From the NCBI GenBank assembly GCA_034678545.1, contig JAXDBS010000011.1, positions 1-9,897 on the forward strand: DNA of 9,897 bases, in the 5' to 3' direction. The translations under genes were made by a program, and so were the position numbers. This stretch comes from UBA5614 sp034678545 (GTDB lineage: Bacteria; Cloacimonadota; Cloacimonadia; Cloacimonadales; Cloacimonadaceae). Positions 1 through 5,652 of this stretch are shown here, one piece after another. Position 1 is the first letter of the stretch. Every line of letters starts with the position of its first letter. The notes beneath the pieces are model-generated. The model saw nothing but the letters and a program-made list of their open reading frames with translations, did not search any database and was not told where the DNA came from.

Positions 1-62
1 ATGGCGGTGGCCAGGATCTCCAACAGGGTAAATCCCTGTTCATTCCTGAGTCCGGCTATCAT
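1..62 (-). CDS. Type IV prepilin-like protein, N-terminal fragment (runs off left edge)
   Basis: Only the first 20 codons are in the window. Read on the minus strand from the ATG at 62-60, they give a short basic leader ending in Gly10, then FTLLEILATA. This is the class III (prepilin) signal: PilD-type peptidase would cut after Gly10 and methylate Phe11, and Glu at mature position 5 is present. Such proteins are inner-membrane prepilins that become pilus or pseudopilus subunits. A strong ribosome-binding site (GGAGGGGAGGAA, plus-strand 67-78) supports this start. The ATG at 66-64 is in another frame and stops after eight codons. The gene lies 101 nt downstream of pilT in the same direction, so it is probably a minor pilin or pseudopilin of the same cluster. 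With only the N-terminus visible, major pilin, minor pilin and T2SS pseudopilin cannot be told apart. Confidence 0.8.
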   Translation of the reverse strand, partial: MIAGLRNEQGFTLLEILATA

Positions 63-78
63 GCATTTCCTCCCCTCC

Positions 79-148
79 GAACCGGTTACCGTCCTGCGAC
101 GGGAAAGAGACGTACTGTGTAAGCCCAGACACTTTTCTTAACCGGTTC
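79..148. repeat. Pair of AACCGGTT palindromes forming a 10-bp inverted repeat
   Basis: GAACCGGTTA at 79-88 and its exact reverse complement TAACCGGTTC at 139-148 lie 60 nt apart centre to centre. Both are in the 101-nt gap between pilT and the downstream prepilin gene. Each arm contains the 8-bp palindrome AACCGGTT, as expected of a dimeric regulator site. A small CCGTC/GACGG hairpin (89-93 with 98-102) sits between them. Nothing here identifies a regulator. The arms could also fold in the transcript. Confidence 0.4.
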
Positions 149-163
149 CAAGATCCACTGCCC

Positions 164-1219
164 TTAGAATCCGGCCCCCGTGGCAAACATCTTGGGATTG
201 TCCGCCAGTTCCTCTGCGATCGTTCTTTCCACCAAATTATTCATGACCAGATTGTAGAGAGACTGGTCTCTTGTCTGCATGCCTTCCTTGCTGCCCGCCT
301 GGATCACGGACGGGATCTGATACGTCTTTTCTTCCCTGATCAGGTTGCGGACCGCGGCATTGGCAATCATGATCTCCACGGCTGGGACCCTCCCCTTGCC
401 GTCCTTGGTCGGCAGCAATGTCTGCGACACCACTGCCTCCAGAGATTCGGACAGCATGGAGCGGATCTGCTGCTGCTGTTCCTTGGGAAACATGTCGATG
501 ATCCGGTCGATCGATTTGGTGCAGCTTCCCGTGTGCAGAGTGGCAAAGACGAGGTGACCGGTTTCTGCCGCCGTCAGCGCCAGGGAGACCGTTTCCAGGT
601 CACGCATCTCACCCACCAGAATGACATCGGGATCTTCGCGCAGAGCTGAGCGCAGCGCCGCCGTGAACGACCAGGTGTCATGGCCCAGCTCGCGCTGGTT
701 GATCAGGGAGTTTTTGCTTCTGTGCACAAACTCGATGGGGTCTTCGATGGTGATGATGTGGCAGGCGCGGTTGTCATTGATCGTGTCGATCATGGTGGCC
801 AGGGTGGTGGATTTTCCGCTGCCTGTGGGTCCTGTGACCAGAATCAGCCCCTTTTCCTTGGTCGTCATTTTTTTGAGCACTTCGGGTAGATGCAGCTCCT
901 CATATTGTTTGATCTCGTTGGGAATCACGCGGAAGGCGGCGGCAATGCCGTTGATCTGGTTAAAGGCGTTGACGCGGAATCTGACGTCATTGCTCAGTTT
1001 GGTTGAGAAGTCGATCTCCAGGTTGCGGGTGAACATCTCCTTCTGGGATTCGTTCATCACGCTGTAGACCAGGTTCTGCATCTCTTCCAAGGTAAGAATC
1101 GGCAGATTCAGCCGCTTCATTTTGCCGTTCACCCGCACCATGGGGTGAGATCCGGAGCTTACGTGCAGATCGGACGCCCCGGCTTCCGCCGTGAAGCGCA
1201 GTAAATCCTGTATGGTCAA
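164..1219 (-). CDS. pilT: Type IV pilus retraction ATPase PilT
   Basis: This is a cytoplasmic hexameric secretion-ATPase-family motor that powers pilus retraction (twitching, DNA uptake, surface sensing). At 351 aa it has the usual PilT length. It shows the PilT N-terminal domain (SDLHVSSG near 16-23), Walker A GPTGSGKST (130-138), Asp box ITIEDPIE (156-163), Walker B DPDVILVGEMRD (196-207) and His box ETGHLVFATLHT (219-230). The C-terminal AAVRNLIRE motif (288-296) is the PilT-type retraction signature and separates it from PilB/GspE, as does the absence of the long N-terminal region and Cys-rich zinc motif. The start codon is TTG, preceded by GGGAGGAAGA with a spacing of about 5 nt. The gene begins 18 nt after the stop of the upstream prepilin, so the two are probably co-transcribed from the sigma-54-like promoter at 1715-1731. 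A pilU-type paralogue is possible but less likely. Confidence 0.95.
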   Translation of the reverse strand: MTIQDLLRFTAEAGASDLHVSSGSHPMVRVNGKMKRLNLPILTLEEMQNLVYSVMNESQKEMFTRNLEIDFSTKLSNDVRFRVNAFNQINGIAAAFRVIPNEIKQYEELHLPEVLKKMTTKEKGLILVTGPTGSGKSTTLATMIDTINDNRACHIITIEDPIEFVHRSKNSLINQRELGHDTWSFTAALRSALREDPDVILVGEMRDLETVSLALTAAETGHLVFATLHTGSCTKSIDRIIDMFPKEQQQQIRSMLSESLEAVVSQTLLPTKDGKGRVPAVEIMIANAAVRNLIREEKTYQIPSVIQAGSKEGMQTRDQSLYNLVMNNLVERTIAEELADNPKMFATGAGF

Positions 1220-1237
1220 ATCTTCCTCCCGGGGAGA

Positions 1238-1675
1238 TTACTCTGTGTCCTGTCCTCCGGTATCAGGGTTGGTGAAGGTCTCAATCCCGTAGCCATGAAA
1301 TTTCTCGTCGTCCATATCATACCATACCTGCTTTCCGGCTCCCGAGGCAAACTCGTCGGTCGAAGTCGCAATATACTTCTTGGGGGGGTTGCCCACAACC
1401 TCAAAATCCCAGTGCTTCAGGGTGGCGTTCCCCACCTGCGCGTCCCTCAGCGCTTTTTCAATGGAGAAGCCTTCGGTGGTGGCATTGGTCTGAACATATA
1501 CGTCATACGCCGTCCTGATGGCGCGAATGCCAGTCTGAGCCTCGGCCGAACGCGATTTCTCGACATAACGCAGATAGCGCGGCACCGCAAAGGCTGCCAG
1601 AATGGCGACAATGATCACCACGACCAGAATTTCGATCAGGGTGAACCCTTTCTGATTTTGCATTTTTCTCAGCAT
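1238..1675 (-). CDS. Type IV prepilin, probable major pilin (PilA/GspG-like)
   Basis: This 145-aa protein has a textbook prepilin N-terminus: leader MLRKMQNQKG, cleavage after Gly10, then FTLIEILVVVIIVAILAAFAVPRY, a hydrophobic helix with Glu at mature position 5. The helix continues into an amphipathic stretch (SRSAEAQTGIRAIRTAYDVY, 41-60), followed by a short variable globular domain rich in charged residues. The mature form is about 135 aa. There is no cysteine, so the C-terminal disulfide loop of many proteobacterial PilA proteins is absent; the size and layout resemble GspG or small pilins. The ATG at 1675 is chosen over Met5 because GTAGGAGGAT lies just upstream of it. It is the first gene of the pilin-pilT set, with a sigma-54-type promoter about 40 nt upstream. 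That promoter and the neighbouring pilT favour a pilus major subunit over a T2SS pseudopilin. Confidence 0.9.
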   Translation of the reverse strand: MLRKMQNQKGFTLIEILVVVIIVAILAAFAVPRYLRYVEKSRSAEAQTGIRAIRTAYDVYVQTNATTEGFSIEKALRDAQVGNATLKHWDFEVVGNPPKKYIATSTDEFASGAGKQVWYDMDDEKFHGYGIETFTNPDTGGQDTE

Positions 1676-1714
1676 TTTATCCTCCTACAGGTAATAAATC
1701 TGTGGTTAATTGTA

Positions 1715-1731
1715 TTGCACGTTGTGTGCCA
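1715..1731 (-). promoter_or_regulatory. Sigma-54 (-24/-12) promoter of the pilin-pilT operon
   Basis: On the minus strand the sequence reads TGGCAC-ACAAC-GTGCAA. The sigma-54 consensus is TGGCAC-N5-TTGCW. The invariant GG (1730-1729) and GC (1718-1717) are exactly 10 nt apart, and only one base of the core departs from consensus. The start site would fall near 1705, leaving a leader of about 30 nt that contains the GTAGGAGGAT ribosome-binding site before the ATG at 1675. RpoN with the PilR activator is known to drive pilin genes in several bacteria, which agrees with the position. No PilS/PilR genes are in the window. Confidence 0.75.
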
Positions 1732-1808
1732 ATCCGGATCAAATTGTCTCTCCCCGGAACCTATAAACCATACATTTTTTCTCCGATTCCTGCCTCGCCA
1801 GCCATTGC

Positions 1809-1833
1809 CCGGCCGGCGCCGGCGTTTTTTTTT
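1809..1833 (+). terminator. Terminator-like hairpin with nine Ts, no plus-strand gene upstream
   Basis: CCGGC (1809-1813), loop CGGC, GCCGG (1818-1822), then CG and nine consecutive Ts (1825-1833). A GCCGGC/GCCGGC palindrome at 1812-1823 offers an alternative fold. It has the form of a rho-independent terminator on the plus strand, but no plus-strand gene precedes it, since pilin and pilT run the other way. It could end an antisense transcript or a small RNA, or insulate the SurA-like gene from antisense reading. Confidence 0.45.
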
Positions 1834-1867
1834 GCACTACATATTTCCGATCTGCCGCATCCAAGTT

Positions 1868-1938
1868 ATGGCATAAAGATTTAATATTTCTCAAACTGAC
1901 TTTTCGTCAATAAAAATATAAGGTATGCATTATGCCAT
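1868..1938. repeat. Inverted repeat ATGGCATAA ... TTATGCCAT, possible activator sites
   Basis: The 9-mer ATGGCATAA (1868-1876) recurs as its exact reverse complement TTATGCCAT at 1930-1938, with 53 nt between the arms. The sites lie about 137 and 200 bp upstream of the -24 box of the pilin promoter, the usual distance range for enhancer sites of NtrC-family activators. They could equally act on the divergent gene at 2048. TTATGCCAT occurs a third time at 5525-5533, inside another promoter. Confidence 0.4.
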
Positions 1939-2047
1939 TTCTCCGCAAAGCCGCAAACCCGCTCACCCGACAATTTCCTTGACGTCAGACTGACCGAAAA
2001 AGAAGTTGTTCCTGCTTAATCATTAATGCATCCAGAAGGAGAATTCA

Positions 2048-4123
2048 ATGTGCCGCTATAAGTACATCGCCTTGATTCTGACCTGCCTTGCGCTGGTGAC
2101 CACGCCAGTTTTTGCGGTCAAGAAAAAGAGTTCCTCCACCCCGCCCAAAAAGCAGGAAGCCAAAGCTCCGGAGATCAAGATCCCCCCCGAGGATATCCTG
2201 ATCGAATACCAAGGCGGAATGGTCACCAAACAGGATTTGGAAAACCGGATCTCCAAGCTCCCGCCCCAGGTCCAGTCACGTTACAAGACTATCGAAGGCC
2301 AGACCACTCTGCTCAACGGCCTGGCCCAGGAAGAGGTCTTTTATCAGAAAGCCAGGGACCTGAATCTGCCCACCGACCCGGGAATCCTGGAAAAAACCGA
2401 AAACCTGAAGAAGCAATTTCTAGTTCAGGAATATTACAAGCGCAACATCACGGGCAAGGTCGAGCTTACCGAGACCGACAAGCAAGCCTGGTTTGAACAG
2501 CACAAAGCTGAATTCTATGTTCAGCCCTACATCACCATATTATACATCCAGCCGGAAGACGAGGCCCAGGCTGCCAAAGCCCTCAAGGACCTGAACAGGG
2601 GCAAGCCCTTCAAGCAGGTGTCGGACACCTATTCTATCCATACCTACGCCAAAAGCCTGGACGGCAAAATCAAGAACATCCGCCTAAACGGCAACCTCCC
2701 GGGCATCGGCAATGACCCGGAACTGGAAGAACTGATCAGAAACTCGCCCGTGGATACGCTCGCCTTCCTCGGACCCCAGAAAACCTCCACCGGCTGGAGC
2801 ATCATCCAGATATTGGAAAAGATCGAGGGGCGCCAGCGCTCCTATCTGGAATGCGAAGCTGAAGTGGACCAGCGGTTGCGCCCCCAAAAGGAAAACGAGT
2901 TCTTCAACCAGCGCATGGAACAATTGGTCAGGGATTACAAAGTGGTGATCGATTCCACTCTCCTGACCCGGATCAATCTGCGCGAACCTGAAAAAAACAA
3001 GGATCTGGAAGAGCTCTTTGTGGCCACCGCACCGGAACAAAGCCTCTCTCTGACCGTCAAACAGCTCCTGGAGAGGCTGAACAAGATGTCTCCCCAGGAA
3101 CAGACAATGTACACCAAGAGCGGCGGTGCCAGCGAAATCCTCAGAAACGAACTCAACCGCAATTTGATGACCCTGGATGCCTCCCGCGACAAGGCTTACG
3201 ATGAATACCTGGCCCAAAACGACGATTACAGACAGAATCAGCGAGTCATTGTCCTGCAGGAAGCATACAGACGGCTGGTGGTGGAAACCGTGGAGGTCAC
3301 TCCCGATGACATGCGCGCTTACTACGACACGCATCCCGAGCTGTTCACCACGCCTGCCTCCCGCAAGATTACCGCGGTCTGGTGTAAGGATGCCAAGACT
3401 GCCCGCAAAGCCCAAAAGAAATATGCCGCCGCTGCCCGGAAGAACAACCTGAAGGCCATGGAAGCCGTGATCACAAAATACTCCCTCAAGCCTGACCAGA
3501 AAAGCTTGGACAACATCTACAAAAACGGAATCATTCCCGGCATCGGACCTGACCAGCAGCTCAACGACCTGGTCTGGAACACGCCTCTCGGAGCGGTCAG
3601 CCCTGTCACCCAATCCGTCAAGAAGGATGTCCTTTTCTTCCATGTTTTGGAGGAGAAGCCCGCCACTGTCAAAAGCTACACCGAGGTGGAGCCCCGCCTC
3701 CAGTCACAGTTGAAGCGGGAAAAGGAAAAAATTCGCCTGGAAGAGGTCACGGAAGAACTCTACACCCAGTACAGCTTGAAAAAATACCCGGAAAAACTGC
3801 AGCTTAAGCTGTCCCCTGAAGAGCTCTTCAACCTGGCTGACGACTCCGCCCGCCAGCGCAAATTCCGCGACGCCATAGTCTATTATGACCAGATCATCAA
3901 GTTCTATCCCGACGGCAAGAACGACTCCAAGGCCCTCTTCATGAAAGCCTTCCTCACCTCCGAAGAGATCGGGGACAAGGAAGCCGGCCTGCTCCTCTTC
4001 AAGGAGTTTCTCAAAAACTTTCCCGACGACGAACTGCTGGATTCAGCCCAGTACATGGTTGACGAGTTGGAAGGGAAAAACCCCCTGCCCGAAGATCTGG
4101 CTCCCGACTCAGAACAGAACTGA
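2048..4123 (+). CDS. SurA/parvulin-like periplasmic protein: two degenerate PPIase units plus C-terminal TPR region
   Basis: This is a 691-aa exported protein. A Sec signal peptide (1-23, ending VFA) is followed by a Lys/Pro-rich linker (25-47) and a SurA_N-like helical region (about 48-150, including GQTTLLNGLAQEEVFYQKAR). Two related parvulin-like units follow, at about 157-300 and 436-578. Both contain PGIGxDxxLxxLxxxxP near their middle (218-234 and 497-513) and both end in a long charged helix. The middle section (320-430) is helical, like a second SurA_N segment. Residues 590-675 look like tetratricopeptide or BamD/YbgF-type repeats (FRDAIVYYDQIIKFYPDGKN). Both units lack the catalytic His residues of parvulins (see findings), so a holdase or outer-membrane-protein assembly chaperone role is more likely than isomerase activity. 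AGAAGGAG 6 nt upstream fixes the start. It is apparently monocistronic, with a terminator just after the stop. The family call rests on layout and motifs, not on a search. Confidence 0.75.
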   Translation: MCRYKYIALILTCLALVTTPVFAVKKKSSSTPPKKQEAKAPEIKIPPEDILIEYQGGMVTKQDLENRISKLPPQVQSRYKTIEGQTTLLNGLAQEEVFYQKARDLNLPTDPGILEKTENLKKQFLVQEYYKRNITGKVELTETDKQAWFEQHKAEFYVQPYITILYIQPEDEAQAAKALKDLNRGKPFKQVSDTYSIHTYAKSLDGKIKNIRLNGNLPGIGNDPELEELIRNSPVDTLAFLGPQKTSTGWSIIQILEKIEGRQRSYLECEAEVDQRLRPQKENEFFNQRMEQLVRDYKVVIDSTLLTRINLREPEKNKDLEELFVATAPEQSLSLTVKQLLERLNKMSPQEQTMYTKSGGASEILRNELNRNLMTLDASRDKAYDEYLAQNDDYRQNQRVIVLQEAYRRLVVETVEVTPDDMRAYYDTHPELFTTPASRKITAVWCKDAKTARKAQKKYAAAARKNNLKAMEAVITKYSLKPDQKSLDNIYKNGIIPGIGPDQQLNDLVWNTPLGAVSPVTQSVKKDVLFFHVLEEKPATVKSYTEVEPRLQSQLKREKEKIRLEEVTEELYTQYSLKKYPEKLQLKLSPEELFNLADDSARQRKFRDAIVYYDQIIKFYPDGKNDSKALFMKAFLTSEEIGDKEAGLLLFKEFLKNFPDDELLDSAQYMVDELEGKNPLPEDLAPDSEQN

Positions 4124-4154
4124 CGGGATTTTTGCCGAAAGATTACAATATAAA

Positions 4155-4185
4155 AAGCCGCGCCCTCGGGTGCGGCTTATTCTTT
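4155..4185. terminator. Bidirectional rho-independent terminator between convergent genes
   Basis: AAGCCGCGCCC (4155-4165) pairs with GGGTGCGGCTT (4168-4178) across a two-base loop, with one G-T pair in an 11-bp stem. On the plus strand it is followed by TTATTCTTT, closing the SurA-like gene. On the minus strand it is followed by a run of five Ts (plus-strand 4152-4156), closing the amidotransferase gene, whose stop lies 11 nt before it. One structure therefore serves both genes. Confidence 0.85.
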
Positions 4186-4196
4186 AGCCAATAAAA

Positions 4197-5504
4197 TCAT
4201 CTTGCATAAGCTGCCCTGAACAAAAAGCGCCGCTTGTCCTGGTCCACTGCAATGCAATACATTCCGCTTGCCACTGGCCGTCCGGCCTGATCCCTGCCGT
4301 TCCAGGTTATGGTGTGAGACCCCTTGGGCAGCATCGAGTCGCTCAGTTTACGGACCAATTGCCCCCTGATATTATAGACATTGATCCTGACCCGCATTTC
4401 TTTTTCCAGTTCGAATGCGATGCTGACCCCGCCCGGGTGCTGGCCGGGCAATACCCCGAACTGCCTTTGGTGCAGGGGTCCTTGTCCGTCAGGCTGCCTG
4501 GCCGGGGTGCGGGGAGCTTCACTTAGCAGTTCGGGATGTCTTTCCGCCTCCCCCTCGCCGTTCAGGATGACCAGTTCATACTGCTGCAACTGGTTTTCGT
4601 TTTCCTGCGGAACGCCGGTCCGGATGCCGCTGAAACCCTGGGCATTGATTTTATAGCTTAGTTTATAGCCGCTGCCCGCGCCCAGCGTGGGAGTGGAGCG
4701 GAAAGCATACAGCTTCTCTCCGTCGGACAGGATGAAATTCAGCACATTGAAGGGCTGGCTCATCTCCTCTTTGATCTTGGCCAGCGCTGCCTGCAGGCCG
4801 GCCCTGACATTGCCGCCCGCTTCCACGATATGGCACATCAGATAATGAAACAGAACCTCGCTGTCGATCCATTGACCGGGATTGGCGGCTCCGGCGTAAT
4901 CGCTGTAATTGGGTTTATGGTTCTGAAACCAGAGCGGGTCCAAGCCGGCAGTCTCGTTGATCAGGAAACCCCGCAGCGTCTCGGTCGCATACCCGTTGTG
5001 CATGAAGGTGTAGGTTATCTTATTCAGATCCAGCCGGAAGGGATGGTTGCCAGGTGCGAAGGGGTTGGCTGTGGCGTTACGGGCGTGCGCAAGCACGATT
5101 CCGGACCGGATGCGCCCGGCCTGCAGCCGCGCCAGAAAAGCGTCGAACACATCTGCCGGATTGTTGCTCTCGAAGTAATGCCCGGTGTACCAGACCTGGT
5201 TTGCTTCCGCCGCGCTATGCACATGTTTGTACGCGTAATTGTCCGCTTTCAACTGGCTGGAGCCTCTTTCATAATAAATCAGGCCATACCCGTCGTCGTT
5301 CCTGCCTTCGGCTGAACTGCTGATCACATGGGCCAAATAATCGGCGGGATGGTTGAAATTGTCGTATAAAGCGGAATTCAGCGGCTGGCTGAAATCGGCA
5401 AACACCCTGTCCTGCCTGATTATGAGAGCGCTCATGTCGCAGGCCGGCAGAGCGGCCGCCAACAGCAGAAATGCACCCAGACAGAATAAGGTTCTCTTCA
5501 TCAT
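4197..5504 (-). CDS. Exported class II glutamine amidotransferase-fold (Ntn) protein with C-terminal FlgD-like domain
   Basis: This 435-aa protein begins with a hydrophobic signal peptide (1-21, LLLAAALPA) directly followed by Cys22. The next about 300 residues match class II amidotransferases of the YafJ/GATase_4 style: GRNDDGYGLIYY (67-78), LAHARNAT with Arg142 (138-145), HPF (154-156), FMHNG with Asn170-Gly171 (167-171) and DSEVLFHYL (214-222). In this fold the N-terminal Cys of the mature chain is the nucleophile, and here signal peptidase would expose it. A Pro/Gln/Gly-rich linker (about 330-357) leads to a FlgD/Por-type beta domain (about 358-424: INVYNIRGQLVRKL, WNGRDQAGRP, SGMYCIAV), expected to act in surface sorting or anchoring. 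The substrate is unknown; no synthase partner is fused or adjacent. Alternative: LPAC could act as a lipobox, which would acylate Cys22. No ribosome-binding site precedes the ATG, and the promoter lies almost on top of it. Confidence 0.8.
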   Translation of the reverse strand: MMKRTLFCLGAFLLLAAALPACDMSALIIRQDRVFADFSQPLNSALYDNFNHPADYLAHVISSSAEGRNDDGYGLIYYERGSSQLKADNYAYKHVHSAAEANQVWYTGHYFESNNPADVFDAFLARLQAGRIRSGIVLAHARNATANPFAPGNHPFRLDLNKITYTFMHNGYATETLRGFLINETAGLDPLWFQNHKPNYSDYAGAANPGQWIDSEVLFHYLMCHIVEAGGNVRAGLQAALAKIKEEMSQPFNVLNFILSDGEKLYAFRSTPTLGAGSGYKLSYKINAQGFSGIRTGVPQENENQLQQYELVILNGEGEAERHPELLSEAPRTPARQPDGQGPLHQRQFGVLPGQHPGGVSIAFELEKEMRVRINVYNIRGQLVRKLSDSMLPKGSHTITWNGRDQAGRPVASGMYCIAVDQDKRRFLFRAAYAR

Positions 5505-5510
5505 GGTTTT

Positions 5511-5538
5511 ATTATTAGCACATCTTATGCCATGTCAA
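5511..5538 (-). promoter_or_regulatory. Promoter of the amidotransferase gene, overlapping sigma-70 and sigma-54-like elements
   Basis: On the minus strand TTGACA (5538-5533) is followed after 16 nt by AATAAT (5516-5511), five of six bases matching TATAAT. The start site would be near 5504, the A of the ATG. The spacer also reads TGGCAT-AAGAT-GTGCTA (5532-5516), with GG and GC exactly 10 nt apart as in sigma-54 promoters and two core bases off consensus. A start from that element would be near 5506. Either reading gives a nearly leaderless mRNA. The ATGGCATAA word of the pilin upstream region is embedded here (5533-5525). Confidence 0.55.
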
Positions 5539-5592
5539 GCAGTAAATTTCTTGCCAGGATTCTCCCCCTTTCATTTTTGTGGTTTTGTTTTC

Positions 5593-5616
5593 ACCGGGGG
5601 GCCATCCCCACCCGGT
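5593..5616 (+). other. GC-rich hairpin in the tgt leader
   Basis: ACCGGG (5593-5598) pairs with CCCGGT (5611-5616). The inner GGG (5599-5601) can pair with CCC (5606-5608 or 5607-5609) around a short loop, with a bulged A at 5610. It lies 36 nt before the tgt start and has no T tract on either strand, so it is not a terminator. It may be a leader structure affecting tgt expression, or chance folding in GC-rich sequence. Confidence 0.3.
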
Positions 5617-5639
5617 TAGTGACGGGAATTACTGAAATC

Positions 5640-5645
5640 AGGAAG
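5640..5645 (+). promoter_or_regulatory. Ribosome-binding site favouring the second ATG of tgt
   Basis: AGGAAG ends 1 nt before the ATG at 5647, too close to serve it, but 7 nt before the ATG at 5653. The protein starting at 5653 (MFRFTLEAK) also matches the usual Tgt N-terminus better. Confidence 0.55.
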
Positions 5646-5652
5646 AATGGAA

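Larger units (their letters stand above)
1676..2047. other. Divergent intergenic region between pilin operon and SurA-like gene
   Basis: This 372-nt region holds no convincing gene. It contains the sigma-54 promoter for the pilin operon (1715-1731), an orphan plus-strand hairpin with a T tract (1809-1833), and an inverted repeat of ATGGCATAA (1868-1876 and 1930-1938). The ribosome-binding site of the downstream gene (AGAAGGAG, 2034-2041) closes it. TTGACG at 1979-1984 could be a -35 box for the 2048 gene, but I see no good -10 at the right distance. The part from about 1865 to 1930 is clearly more AT-rich than the flanks. Confidence 0.7.

Noticed and set aside
1920..1940. A second sigma-54 promoter for the SurA-like gene (GG at 1922 and GC at 1934 are 10 nt apart)
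   Set aside because: Apart from the GG/GC spacing, the -24 half has only three of six consensus bases, and it would leave a leader of about 100 nt. This is a chance-level match.
2684..3643. Long open frame on the minus strand inside the SurA-like gene, and similar long antisense frames at 5836-6339 and 8426-9412
   Set aside because: These mirror the codon bias of the plus-strand genes, have no ribosome-binding sites or recognisable domains, and lie opposite clearly conserved proteins.
4430..4530. A frameshift in the linker of the amidotransferase protein, where the low-complexity Pro/Gln/Gly run replaces the usual PNPF
   Set aside because: I read the other two minus frames across the region. 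Neither gives PNPF or a better continuation, and the reading frame is intact into the C-terminal domain, so it is more likely a diverged linker.
5541..5652. A preQ1 riboswitch ahead of tgt
   Set aside because: There is a hairpin, but not the preQ1-I layout of a small stem-loop followed by an A-rich tail pairing back, nor a class II or III layout. No expression platform is visible.
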